Assembly (NCBI RefSeq): GCF_003952945.1 | Contig: NZ_QXGK01000003.1 | Coordinates: 124,001-188,000 of the forward strand | DNA from: Bifidobacterium samirii | GTDB taxonomy: Bacteria > Actinomycetota > Actinomycetes > Actinomycetales > Bifidobacteriaceae | Length of the DNA: 64,000 bases | Direction of reading: 5' to 3' | Part shown: piece by piece, positions 52,837 to 61,185 of the stretch | Layout: each line of letters begins with the position of its first letter | Position numbering within the stretch: position 1 is the first letter of the stretch | Made by a program: the position numbers and the translations under genes | Notes under the pieces: model-generated | Databases searched by the model: none | Told to the model about the DNA's origin: nothing | The model's input: the letters and a program-made list of their open reading frames with translations, nothing else

Positions 52837-52852
52837 TTACTTAACAAAGTAA
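52837..52852. promoter_or_regulatory. Palindromic operator on the lacZ side
   Basis: TTACTT-AACA-AAGTAA is a perfect 6-bp-arm palindrome, 72 bp before the lacZ start. A related TTACTAAAACGAAGTTA lies at 53071-53087 before the symporter. Both could bind a LacI-type repressor. The AT-rich ends of this 387-bp gap contrast with its GC-rich centre, which holds no gene. Confidence 0.5.
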
Positions 52853-53152
52853 TACCTTGTGGTTGGGGATGCAAATCGCGCGCGCCGCGTACGGGCTTTC
52901 TGGGGTGAGAGACCTGAGTGTGGTTGTGGTTGAGATAGGTGCTCCGCGCTGTGTCCTTCGGGGGCTTGGGTGTTCTTCTCCTCGCATTCCGGGTGTGTTG
53001 TCTGTGGGTTTCTGGTGGTGTTTTGCGGCGTTTCGACACGCCGCTGGGTAATGGATATCAGTTAATAATTTTACTAAAACGAAGTTACACTGTACACTCC
53101 ACTCATGGAATCGGAGAGGATTCCACCGGATATGCTTCTAAGGAGAAGAATC

Positions 53153-54730
53153 ATGGCCAATCCACACGAATCGGAGTCGCAATCCGACCTTCGTCCCGAT
53201 GTCGACGGCGACGCCGGGACCACGCCGCGCGTCAAGGTCGTCTCCGCGGCCAGAACCGTCTGGGAGGCGGTCGACGCCCCGGCCGATCCGCTGTCCGGCA
53301 AGGCGAAACGGGACCGTCTGGTGCAGCGCGTCGCCTACGCGTTCGGCAATCTCGGCCAGGCCGCGTTCTACAACGCCCTCAGCACCTACTTCATGGTCTA
53401 CGTGACCAGCACGCTGTTCGCCGGCGTCGACCAGGCCGTGGCGACCCGCCTCATCGCCGTCATCACGTCGCTGATCTCGGGCATCCGCATCGCCGAGATC
53501 TTCCTCGACCCGCTGATCGGCAACCTCATCGACAACACCAACACCCGGTTCGGCCGCTTCCGCCCGTGGCAGTTCGTCGGCGGCCTCGTGTCCGCGCTGC
53601 TCATCGTCGTGATCTTCACCGGCCTGTTCGGCCTGGTCAACGTCAACCAGACCTGGTTCATCGTGCTGTTCGTCGTCACGTTCATCGTGCTCGACGTGTT
53701 CTACTCCATCCGCGACATCTCCTACTGGGGCATGATCCCGGCCATCTCGTCCGATTCGCACGAGCGCAGCCTGTACACGGCCCTCGGTTCGTTCACCGGA
53801 TCGATCGGCTACAACGGCATCACCGTGGTCGTCGTGCCGATCGTCGCGTTCTTCTCGTTCTCCGGCGGCGTGCAGACCCAGACCGGATGGACCGCGTTCG
53901 GCATCATCGTCGCGATGCTGGGCATCCTGACCGCATGGTCCGTCGTGTTCGGCACCAAGGAGGACCAGAGCGCGCTGCGGTCCAAGACCGACAAGAGCGG
54001 CGGCCCGCTGCAGGCGTTCAAGGCCATCGCGCAGAACGACCAGCTGCTGTGGGTGGCGCTCAGCTACCTGCTGTACGCGGTCGCGAACGTCGCCACCACC
54101 GGCGTCATGTTCTATCTGTTCAAGTTCGTGCTCGGCCTGCCGGACGCGTTCTCCATCACCGGCGTCATCTCGCTGGTCATCGGACTGCTCACCACGCCGC
54201 TCTACCCGGCGCTCAACCGGCGCATCCCGCGCCGCTGGCTGTACCTGGGCGGCCTCGGCTTCATGATCGCCGCCTACCTGCTGCTGTCGGTGGGCGCGTC
54301 CAGCCTGCCGGTCGTGGTCGTCGCGCTCGTCCTGTTCTACCTGCCCGCCACGTTCATCCAGATGACCGCGATCCTGTCGATGACCGACTCGATCGAATAC
54401 GGCCAGCTCAAGAACGGCAAGCGCAACGAGGCGGTCATCCTCTCCGTGCGCCCGATGCTCGACAAGCTCGCCGGCGCGTTCTCCAACGCCATCACGGGCT
54501 TCGTCGCACTGGCCGCCGGCATGGTCGGCACCGCCACCGCCGCGGACATGACCGCGTCGAACATCCACACGTTCAAGATGTTCGCCCTGTACGTCCCGCT
54601 CGGGTTCATCGTGCTGAGCCTGCTCGTCTTCCTGTTCAAGGTGAAGATCGACGAGAAGATGCACGAACGCATCGTCGCCGAGCTCGAGGAGAAACTCGCC
54701 GCCGGCGAGCTGGCGGCCGACGCCGACTGA
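53153..54730 (+). CDS. GPH-family sugar:cation symporter (lactose permease type)
   Basis: A 525-residue MFS-fold protein with 12 predicted helices. The GPH (LacS/MelB) signature is DPLIGNLIDNTNTRFGRFRPWQFVGG in loop 2-3, with FYSIRDISYWGMIPAISSDSHERS further on and SIEYGQLKNGKRNEAVILSVRPMLDKLAGAFSNAITGFVAL in the second half. The IIA-like tail of LacS is absent. ATG 53153 follows AAGGAG (53140-53145). Divergent from lacZ, so a lactose or galactoside importer is most likely. Confidence 0.88.
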   Translation: MANPHESESQSDLRPDVDGDAGTTPRVKVVSAARTVWEAVDAPADPLSGKAKRDRLVQRVAYAFGNLGQAAFYNALSTYFMVYVTSTLFAGVDQAVATRLIAVITSLISGIRIAEIFLDPLIGNLIDNTNTRFGRFRPWQFVGGLVSALLIVVIFTGLFGLVNVNQTWFIVLFVVTFIVLDVFYSIRDISYWGMIPAISSDSHERSLYTALGSFTGSIGYNGITVVVVPIVAFFSFSGGVQTQTGWTAFGIIVAMLGILTAWSVVFGTKEDQSALRSKTDKSGGPLQAFKAIAQNDQLLWVALSYLLYAVANVATTGVMFYLFKFVLGLPDAFSITGVISLVIGLLTTPLYPALNRRIPRRWLYLGGLGFMIAAYLLLSVGASSLPVVVVALVLFYLPATFIQMTAILSMTDSIEYGQLKNGKRNEAVILSVRPMLDKLAGAFSNAITGFVALAAGMVGTATAADMTASNIHTFKMFALYVPLGFIVLSLLVFLFKVKIDEKMHERIVAELEEKLAAGELAADAD

Positions 54731-54763
54731 TCGGTCGACGGAACTCCGTCGGCTCCGACTGCA

Positions 54764-54799
54764 GAGTCCCGTCGCACGGATTCCCGTGCGACGGGACTC
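54764..54799 (+). terminator. Terminator after GPH symporter gene
   Basis: GAGTCCCGTCGCACGG (54764-54779) pairs perfectly with CCGTGCGACGGGACTC (54784-54799), loop ATTC. Confidence 0.8.
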
Positions 54800-54820
54800 G
54801 TATATGTATCCGGCCCGGCA

Positions 54821-55150
54821 TGCAGATTGCGACGCGGAAGCTGCCCTTCGCGTCGCAAGCCGTATGGGACTGGGGCGGGGTGTGCGGATTGCGACGCTGA
54901 CGGGGTGTGTTTCGTCGTGATTCGTATGGGAATCTGGCTCTTTGTACAGGTTACGACTCGGAACAGGCCGGTGGCGTCGCAATCCGTATGCGGGGAACGC
55001 GGATATCGGATTGCGACGCAAAACGGGGGCGCGTCGCGATCCGTATGAAAGGATGCCGAAGTGTACGGATTGCGACGCGGAAGAGGACCTTTGCGTCGCT
55101 AGCTGTATAAGAATCGGGCGGTGTGCACGGATCGCGACGCAGCGGATGTC
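54821..55150. repeat. 62-bp palindromic repeat, cluster D (six units)
   Basis: Left arms start at 54823, 54885, 54947, 55007, 55066 and 55128 (steps 62, 62, 60, 59, 62). Consensus left arm is CGGATTGCGACGC; right arm GCGTCGCAATCCG is followed by TATG in several copies. This is the longest cluster of the family and fills the gap between the symporter terminator and the second LacI gene. Confidence 0.9.
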
Positions 55151-55271
55151 ACATGCGGCTTGCGGGTTGCCCCGTCCTGCGTTCCTGCCGGTGTGCCGCA
55201 ACGCCGCCACGTCCATCCGCTATCCTGTGAAATGGAAACGGAGCCGGAACCGGCGTGGAAGGGAGTGACGA

Positions 55272-56282
55272 ATGGCGTTCGTGACGATACGTGATGTGGC
55301 CCGCGAGGCCGGCGTGTCCATCACGGCCGTCTCCCAGATCCTGCACGGCAAGGGCCGCTTCTCCGACGAGACGCGCGAACACGTCCTCAGCACGGTCGAA
55401 CGGCTGGGCTACGTACCCGACCGTCGCGCCCGGTCGATGCGCTCGTCCGAGACGAACACCGTCGGCCTGCTGGTACCCGACCTGCGCAACCCCTACTTCG
55501 CGGACCTCGTCTCGGCCATGGAGGACGAACTGTATCGCCGCGGCTACACCACACTGGTCGGCACGTCGGGGGAGAACGTGGCGCGCCAGGACGGATTCAT
55601 CGAAAACCTGCTCGGCCAGCGCATCGACGGCGCCATCGTGGTGCCGCAGGGCGTCGAATCGCCGGGCGTGAAGTCGCTCATCGCACGCGACCTGCCGTTG
55701 GTGTTCGTCGACCGCCGCGTCCAGGGCGTCGACTCGGTGCCGTTCGTCATCTCCGACCCGTACCCCGGCATCCTCTCCGCGATCCGCGACCTGACGCGAC
55801 TGGGGCACACCCGCATCGGCTTCGTCGCCCATCCCTCGCTCGGCTCGTTCAGCGTCAACGAACGACGCACCGCATTCGAGGCGATCGCCGCCGGATCCGA
55901 CGGGACGATCGACCCCGTGGTCGTCTCATGCGACTCGACCTACGAATCACGCAAGGAGGCGCTCGCGAGTCTGCGTGACGCCGGGGTGAGCGCCATCATC
56001 TGCGCATATTCGCCGGATGCGATCACGATGATTGGTCTGCTGCATGACGCCGACGTCGAGATCGGGCGTGCCGTGTCGCTCGTATCGTTCGACGACATCA
56101 GCGCGTTCCGTCTGATGACGCCGAGCATCTCCGTGATCTCCCAGCAGGTCGATTCGATGGGGTTGCAGGGCGTGGCGATGCTGCTCGACCAGATTGCGTC
56201 GAAGGAGTCGCGCAAGGGAGGCACGCACTACGTGCCGACCGTGTTCGTGCCTCGAGGATCCACCGGTCCGGCGCTGCGATAG
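55272..56282 (+). CDS. LacI-family regulator (nucleoside locus)
   Basis: A 336-residue repressor. HTH: VTIRDVAREAGVSITAVSQILHGKGRFSDETREHVLSTVERLGYVPDRRARSMRSSET; then a sugar-binding-type core with TVGLLVPDLRNPYFADLVSAMEDELYRRGY and the ending VSLVSFDDISAFRLMTPSISVISQQVDSMG. The intact effector domain and position before nucleoside hydrolase and ribokinase suggest ribose or a nucleoside as ligand. It probably binds the twin AACGTT operators at 56471-56514. ATG 55272 has AAGGGAG upstream. Confidence 0.88.
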   Translation: MAFVTIRDVAREAGVSITAVSQILHGKGRFSDETREHVLSTVERLGYVPDRRARSMRSSETNTVGLLVPDLRNPYFADLVSAMEDELYRRGYTTLVGTSGENVARQDGFIENLLGQRIDGAIVVPQGVESPGVKSLIARDLPLVFVDRRVQGVDSVPFVISDPYPGILSAIRDLTRLGHTRIGFVAHPSLGSFSVNERRTAFEAIAAGSDGTIDPVVVSCDSTYESRKEALASLRDAGVSAIICAYSPDAITMIGLLHDADVEIGRAVSLVSFDDISAFRLMTPSISVISQQVDSMGLQGVAMLLDQIASKESRKGGTHYVPTVFVPRGSTGPALR

Positions 56283-56457
56283 CCGCGCCGTTCTGCAGCC
56301 GTCGCCCCGCCGGTCCGACGCTCCGACGCTCCGATGGGCGTGATGCCCGGCGTGCCGATGGCGGACCGCCGTCCGTCGATGCGCGTGCCGCCTCCCATGA
56401 CGTTCCCGCTTCGGTTTCGTCGGCGCGACACGCTGGCGCCGGCGTGTCGCCTTCCGT

Positions 56458-56514
56458 TTGACATCACTGATTTAACGTTTTATCATGATGATTGTCCGAT
56501 GATAAAACGTTAAA
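56458..56514 (+). promoter_or_regulatory. Promoter with twin LacI-type operators, nucleoside operon
   Basis: TTGACA (56458-56463) and TATCAT (56481-56486) are 17 bp apart. Two operators, TTTAACGTTTTATCAT (56471-56486) and its exact complement ATGATAAAACGTTAAA (56499-56514), flank a 12-base spacer. The AACGTT cores are 31 bp apart, three helical turns. One operator covers the spacer and -10 box, the other lies just downstream of the expected start, a strong repression layout. Confidence 0.8.
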
Positions 56515-56585
56515 CCACTAGCTTTGGTGTATATCATCACGGTCGCAGATGACCTGACCGCCATCAACGAGGAAAGGGCACAACC

Positions 56586-57542
56586 ATGAAGAAACTCATT
56601 CTCGATCTCGATACCGGCGTCGACGACGCCCTCGCCATCGCGTACGCGCTGGGCAGCCCCGAGGTCGAGCTCATCGGCATCACCGGCACGTACGGCAACG
56701 TGCTGCTCGAGCAGGGCGTGCGCAACGCACTGGCCGTCACCGACATCCTGGGCCACCCGGAGGTCAAGGTGTACAAGGGCATCGAGCACTCCCGCACCAC
56801 CGACTCCTTCGAGGTGCTGGAGATCTCCAAGTTCATCCACGGCGACAACGGCATCGGCGACGTCGAGATCCCCGACTCGCCGCGCGAGGCGGAGAGCGAA
56901 TCCGCCGTCGACTTCATCATCGACGCGGTCAAGACCTACGGCAAGGACCTGGTCTACGTGCCCACCGGCCCGATGACCAACATCGCCGCCGCCATCGAGA
57001 AGGCCCCCGAGATCAAGGACGAGATCGGCGACATCGTCCTCATGGGCGGCGCGCTCACCGTCCCCGGCAACTGCAACGCGTGCATGGAGGCCAACATCTC
57101 GCAGGATCCGGAGGCCGCCGACCTGCTGTTCCGCTCCGGGGCGCCCGCCACGATGATCGGCCTCGACGTGACCCTGCAGACCCTGCTCACCTACAAGGAG
57201 ACCGCCCGCTGGCGCGACCTGGGCACCAAGGCCGGCACGTTCCTCGCCGACATGGCCGACTTCTACATCAAGGCCTACGAGACCACATCGCCGCATCTGG
57301 GCGGCTGCGGCCTGCACGACCCGCTCGCCGTCGGCGTCGCCGTCGACCCGACGCTCGTGAGCCTGCTGCCGATCAACATGAAGGTCGACGTCGACGGCCC
57401 CACCCGCGGCCGCACCATCGGCGACGAGACCCGGCTCAACGACCCGCACAAGACCATGAAGGTCGCGCTCGGCGTCGACGTGCCGCGCTTCCTCGACGAA
57501 TTCATGACCCGCATCACCACGCTGGCGCAGCACGCCGGCTGA
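56586..57542 (+). CDS. Nucleoside hydrolase (IunH/Rih family)
   Basis: A 318-residue N-ribosidase that splits nucleosides into base and ribose. KKLILDLDTGVDDALAIAYAL is the calcium-binding D-x-D-x-G-x-D-D motif in a DTG variant; VYVPTGPMTNIAAAIEKAP and IVLMGGALTVPGNCNACMEANISQDPEAADLLFRSG are family motifs, and GGCGLHDPLAVGVAVDP carries the final metal Asp/His region. Substrate range is open. First gene of an operon with an MFS transporter and ribokinase; GAGGAAAGGG lies before ATG 56586. Confidence 0.92.
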   Translation: MKKLILDLDTGVDDALAIAYALGSPEVELIGITGTYGNVLLEQGVRNALAVTDILGHPEVKVYKGIEHSRTTDSFEVLEISKFIHGDNGIGDVEIPDSPREAESESAVDFIIDAVKTYGKDLVYVPTGPMTNIAAAIEKAPEIKDEIGDIVLMGGALTVPGNCNACMEANISQDPEAADLLFRSGAPATMIGLDVTLQTLLTYKETARWRDLGTKAGTFLADMADFYIKAYETTSPHLGGCGLHDPLAVGVAVDPTLVSLLPINMKVDVDGPTRGRTIGDETRLNDPHKTMKVALGVDVPRFLDEFMTRITTLAQHAG

Positions 57543-57657
57543 CCGAACCCCGGCCCGCCGCCGTCACGGCGCCCGCAGGATAGGGAAGTCCTCGGTCGCC
57601 GAGACGACGGCGGGCCGGACCGACAGCGTCACCCGCAAACGGCAGAAGGAACCAATC

Positions 57658-59058
57658 ATGTCGAACACCGCAACCGTCCGCAACCCGTGGTCGGACCCCG
57701 AAACCAGCAGCAAGATGGCCGTCAAGGCCCTGATCCCGCTGCTCGTCACCTTCATCCTCGGCACGCTGTGCCTCCAGGGCTTCAACCTCGTCTTCGCCCA
57801 GGTCGGCGAGGACGTCGGCGCCCCCGCCCAGGCGTCCCTCATCACCGCCATCCCCGGCCTCGTGCTGGGCATCGTGTGCTTCATCTACGGCTCGCTGGGC
57901 GACTTCGTCTCCCTCAAGAAGCTCGTCGTCGTGGGCCTCGTCACCCTGTTCATCGGCTCCATCTTCGGCTTCGTGGCCAACTTCATCTTCCCGGCCAACC
58001 TGTGGACCGTGATCATCGCGCGCGTCCTGCAGACCGCAGGCGAACAGGTCGCCGGCTCCGCGTTCCTCGTCGTGGCCAGCAAGTACCTCAAGCCCGAACT
58101 CAAGGTCGTCTTCTTCGGCCTGTTCACCGCCGGCTACCAGATCTCCGCGTCCATCGGCGTGTTCGCCGCCGGCATCCTCAGCTCCATCGCCTGGCAGTAC
58201 CTGTTCCTCATCCCGGCGGTCACCATCGTGTTCCTGCCGCTGCTGCTCAAGAACCTGCCCGACCGCCAGGGCGACGGCGAGAAGATCGACTGGCGCGGCT
58301 TCCTCATCTTCGGCCTGGCCACCGCGTTCCTCACCCTGTTCTTCTCCTACATGGCATGGTGGATGCTCGCGCTCGCCGTGGTGCTGTTCATCGGCTTCGG
58401 CGTGTACATCACCAAGGCCGACAAGCCGTTCATCACCGTCGACTTCTTCAAGAACACCCGCTGGCTGTGCGCCATCGCGCTCATCCTCGTGTTCTACTTC
58501 CCGCAGTACATCATCTCCCCGATGTTCAACGCGATCGGCGCGAGCGTGTACGGCATGACCACCACCCAGGTGTCCATGCACATCGTGTTCGCGTTCCTCG
58601 TCGCCGCCGCGTTCGGCATCTGCTCGGGCGGCATCGTCGGCAAGCTCGGCATCCGCGTCGTCCTGCCGATCGCCGGCACGCTCATGGCCGCCGGCTACAT
58701 CGCCTCCGGTCTTGCCGTCAACTCCGGCTTCATCGTGCTCACCCTGTGCGCCTGCCTGTACTACGCCGGCCAGGGCCTCATGTACTCGCCGGTCGTCTCC
58801 ACCGTGCTCGGCACCCTCTCGCAGGACGAGTCCGGCCGCGGCGTGGGCATGAACGACCTCGTCATGAACGTCAGCCCGTCCATCGGCATCGCCCTGTTCA
58901 GCGGCCTGATGAGCGCCCAGGCGTTCTCCGGCTTCAGCGTCGTCGGCGCCACCGGAGCGGCCGCCAGCTACTCCAACATCTTCCTCCTGGCCGGCCTCGT
59001 GCCGATCCTGGGTCTGCTGGTCTTCTTCGCCTTCCGCAAGCGGATCTACGCCGACTGA
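57658..59058 (+). CDS. MFS transporter, probable nucleoside/ribose uptake
   Basis: A 466-residue MFS protein with 12-14 helices by eye. GFNLVFAQVGEDVGAPAQASLITAIPGLVLGIVCFIYGSLGDFVSLKKLVVVGLVTLFIGSIFGFVA holds the loop 2-3 motif G-x-L-x-D; QTAGEQVAGSAFLVVASKYLKPELK is the motif C region. It resembles DHA2-type proteins, which are mostly drug exporters, but its place between nucleoside hydrolase and ribokinase argues for nucleoside import (inference). 115 bp after the hydrolase; GAAGGA precedes ATG 57658. Confidence 0.8.
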   Translation: MSNTATVRNPWSDPETSSKMAVKALIPLLVTFILGTLCLQGFNLVFAQVGEDVGAPAQASLITAIPGLVLGIVCFIYGSLGDFVSLKKLVVVGLVTLFIGSIFGFVANFIFPANLWTVIIARVLQTAGEQVAGSAFLVVASKYLKPELKVVFFGLFTAGYQISASIGVFAAGILSSIAWQYLFLIPAVTIVFLPLLLKNLPDRQGDGEKIDWRGFLIFGLATAFLTLFFSYMAWWMLALAVVLFIGFGVYITKADKPFITVDFFKNTRWLCAIALILVFYFPQYIISPMFNAIGASVYGMTTTQVSMHIVFAFLVAAAFGICSGGIVGKLGIRVVLPIAGTLMAAGYIASGLAVNSGFIVLTLCACLYYAGQGLMYSPVVSTVLGTLSQDESGRGVGMNDLVMNVSPSIGIALFSGLMSAQAFSGFSVVGATGAAASYSNIFLLAGLVPILGLLVFFAFRKRIYAD

Positions 59059-59155
59059 CCGATACCGGCCCCACGGCATCGGGCGCGACGGCGACGTGCG
59101 CCGCACCCGATGCCGGTACGGCCGGCCGACATACGACGACAGAAAGAAGGAACCC

Positions 59156-60139
59156 ATGTCCAGCACATCCGAGATCCTCGCCGGCCTCGACCGCATCCAC
59201 GGCACCGTCTCCGTGGTCGGCTCGATGAACGCCGACTACACGGTCACCGCCGAACGCCTGCCCGGACCGGGGGAGACCATCACCGGTGGTCCGCTGCAGG
59301 TGCTGCCCGGCGGCAAGTCCGGCAACCAGGCCGCGGCGGCCGCGCGCATCGGCGCCACCGTGCAGATGTTCGGCGCGGTCGGCTCCGACGCGAACGCCGA
59401 CTTCCTGCTCGGCAAGCTCGGCGAGGCCGGGGTGAACACCGGACACGTGCGCCGCGTGCTCGGCCCGAGCGGCACCACGGTCATCACCGTCGACGCGGCC
59501 GGCGAGAACACCATCGTCTACTCGCCCGGCTCCAACGCGCAGGTGACCGTCGACTACATCGAATCGATGCGCGAGCCGCTCACCAAGTCCACGGTGCTGG
59601 GCCTGTGCCTCGAAAGCCCGATCGAGACCGTGACCGCCGCCGCGCGCATGTGCCACGAGGCCGGCGTCAAGGTGCTGCTCAACAACTCGCCGTTCACGCC
59701 CGTCCTGCCGCGCGAGCTCGTCGACGCCTCCGACATCCTGCTCGTCAACGAGCACGAGATGGCCCAGCTGCTCGGCATCGACGAACCCGACGACGACGAT
59801 TGGGACGGCTTCGACTGGGCCGGCGCGCTCGAGCGCATGCGCGAGTTCGGCTTCGACCAGGCGATCGTCACGCTCGGCGGCGACGGCTCGATGGTCCTCG
59901 ACGCGACCTGCGCCGACGAGACGATCACCCGCATCGCCCCGGTGCGCGTCAACGCCGTCGACACCACCGGCTGCGGCGACTCGTTCATGGGCACCGTCCT
60001 GGCCGGCCTCGCCTCCGGATTCGAACTGCGCGAAGCCGCCCGCCTCGCCTCCTACGTGTCCGCGTACGCGGCCACCGGCTACGGCGCGCAGGCGTCCTAC
60101 GGCACCGCCGCGCAGATCCGCGAGCGCTTCGCCGCCTGA
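59156..60139 (+). CDS. rbsK: Ribokinase (PfkB family)
   Basis: A 327-residue sugar kinase phosphorylating ribose to ribose 5-phosphate. VSVVGSMNADYTVTAERLPGPGETITGGPLQVLPGGKSGNQAAAAARIGA is the PfkB-1 signature region, close to ribokinase (GGKGANQA in E. coli), and VNAVDTTGCGDSFMGTVLAGL is PfkB-2 with the catalytic Asp in G-C-G-D (usually G-A-G-D). It completes the nucleoside operon: hydrolase releases ribose, kinase traps it. AAGAAGGAA lies before ATG 59156. Confidence 0.9.
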   Translation: MSSTSEILAGLDRIHGTVSVVGSMNADYTVTAERLPGPGETITGGPLQVLPGGKSGNQAAAAARIGATVQMFGAVGSDANADFLLGKLGEAGVNTGHVRRVLGPSGTTVITVDAAGENTIVYSPGSNAQVTVDYIESMREPLTKSTVLGLCLESPIETVTAAARMCHEAGVKVLLNNSPFTPVLPRELVDASDILLVNEHEMAQLLGIDEPDDDDWDGFDWAGALERMREFGFDQAIVTLGGDGSMVLDATCADETITRIAPVRVNAVDTTGCGDSFMGTVLAGLASGFELREAARLASYVSAYAATGYGAQASYGTAAQIRERFAA

Positions 60140-60194
60140 CGTCCGCCCGGCATCCGGCTTCGGTATTCCGTTCGGCCATCCCGCTTTCCTCCAT

Positions 60195-60230
60195 GACGGG
60201 GCCGCGTCTTACGCAAGACGCGGCCCCGTC
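60195..60230 (+). terminator. Terminator after nucleoside operon
   Basis: GACGGGGCCGCGTCTT (60195-60210) pairs perfectly with AAGACGCGGCCCCGTC (60215-60230), loop ACGC. Confidence 0.85.
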
Positions 60231-60425
60231 GCATGCGTGCGTTCCCGCGCTGTGATGATGCACGTGAGTTATGCGCGTATCGCGTGCGTCGCCGTCGCGC
60301 CACGCTGGACGGCGACGGCTGGACGGGATGCGACGCGGCCGATAGAATCGGTCGGCGGCCGCGGCGACGAATGCCCGGCCGACACGAAGAGGAATACAGA
60401 AGAATATATAAAGGAGTACCGATTC

Positions 60426-60746
60426 ATGAGCGACATCCAGGTCCAGTCCCAGTCCGTCGACGAGGCGAAGGGCGAAGCCCAGGCCAAGAAGGGCGGGATG
60501 AAGCCGTGGCATGTGGCGGTGGCCGCCGTGGCCGCGCTGATCATCGGGGCCGGCGCAGGCGCCGCCGGCATGCACGCCTACGTGCAGCCGCAGCTCGATG
60601 AGAAGGACGCGAAGATCTCCGAGATGGAGATCTCCAACGACTCCCTCAACTCCCTGTGGCAGGGTGTGATCGAGGAGAAGCTGGAGATCAACGACCAGCT
60701 GCTGCAGTACCAGAACAAGTACGGCGAGCTCGAATCCGCCGAGTGA
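60426..60746 (+). CDS. Small single-span membrane protein with coiled-coil tail
   Basis: A 106-residue protein of no recognised family. A polar N-terminus (1-25) leads into one membrane helix ([28 protein letters not shown], about 25-52), then a charged helical tail with heptad-like spacing ([48 protein letters not shown]). ATG 60426 has AAGGAG at 60412-60417. It has its own terminator and no operon partner. Confidence 0.7.
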   Translation: MSDIQVQSQSVDEAKGEAQAKKGGMKPWHVAVAAVAALIIGAGAGAAGMHAYVQPQLDEKDAKISEMEISNDSLNSLWQGVIEEKLEINDQLLQYQNKYGELESAE

Positions 60747-60753
60747 CGATGCC

Positions 60754-60784
60754 GGCCGTCCCATGGAACGCCCGTGGGACGGCC
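60754..60784 (+). terminator. Terminator after small membrane protein
   Basis: GGCCGTCCCA (60754-60763) pairs with TGGGACGGCC (60775-60784), followed by TTCCGTTTTT. Confidence 0.85.
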
Positions 60785-60816
60785 TTCCGTTTTTGGCACG
60801 GCGCCGTGCTACGATG

Positions 60817-61185
60817 GGCGGCGCAACAGGCGACGATCCGTCATCAGCGGGGAGCCTTCGGAAGAACAGCGGAGCGCCGCAACCGGCCATCCGCCCAGTA
60901 GAACCGACGGGATCGGCCCGACACAGCCGAACTCAAGCGGTCGCCCGGCCGGCTCCCACGGAACCGGAACCGACGCGACAAGCGAGGTGGTACCGCGGTG
61001 GCGGCGCGCAAGCGGCCGGCATCGTCCTCGTACACGGGACCGGCGCAACAGGCCATCCCGACGCGACGGCGTCACGCACACGAGGAACGGACCACCATCG
61101 ACCCCGCGATGCGCAACGCCGGCACGCCGGCCATGGAACGACGTCGTTCCCGCAGGACAGAGCAAACGCATCGACGAGGAGAACC
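60817..61185 (+). promoter_or_regulatory. T-box leader of ileS
   Basis: GAGGTGGTACCGCGG (60984-60998) is the T-box consensus; its TGGT bulge would pair with NCCA of uncharged tRNA-Ile when the discriminator is A. A likely stem I lies around 60835-60870 (GGGGAGCCTTCGGAAGAAC), with an ATC specifier candidate at 60843-60845. A -10-like TACGAT is at 60810-60815. Downstream, a perfect GGAACGACGTCGTTCC palindrome (61135-61150) precedes the ribosome site. The motif lies about 190 bases before ATG, longer than usual. Confidence 0.85.

Noticed and set aside
54821-55150. CRISPR array (regular spacing near 60 bp)
   Set aside because: The repeated part is itself degenerate and spans about 40 bp, linkers are only about 22 bp and partly similar, there are no cas genes, and small clusters of the same unit occur at several loci.
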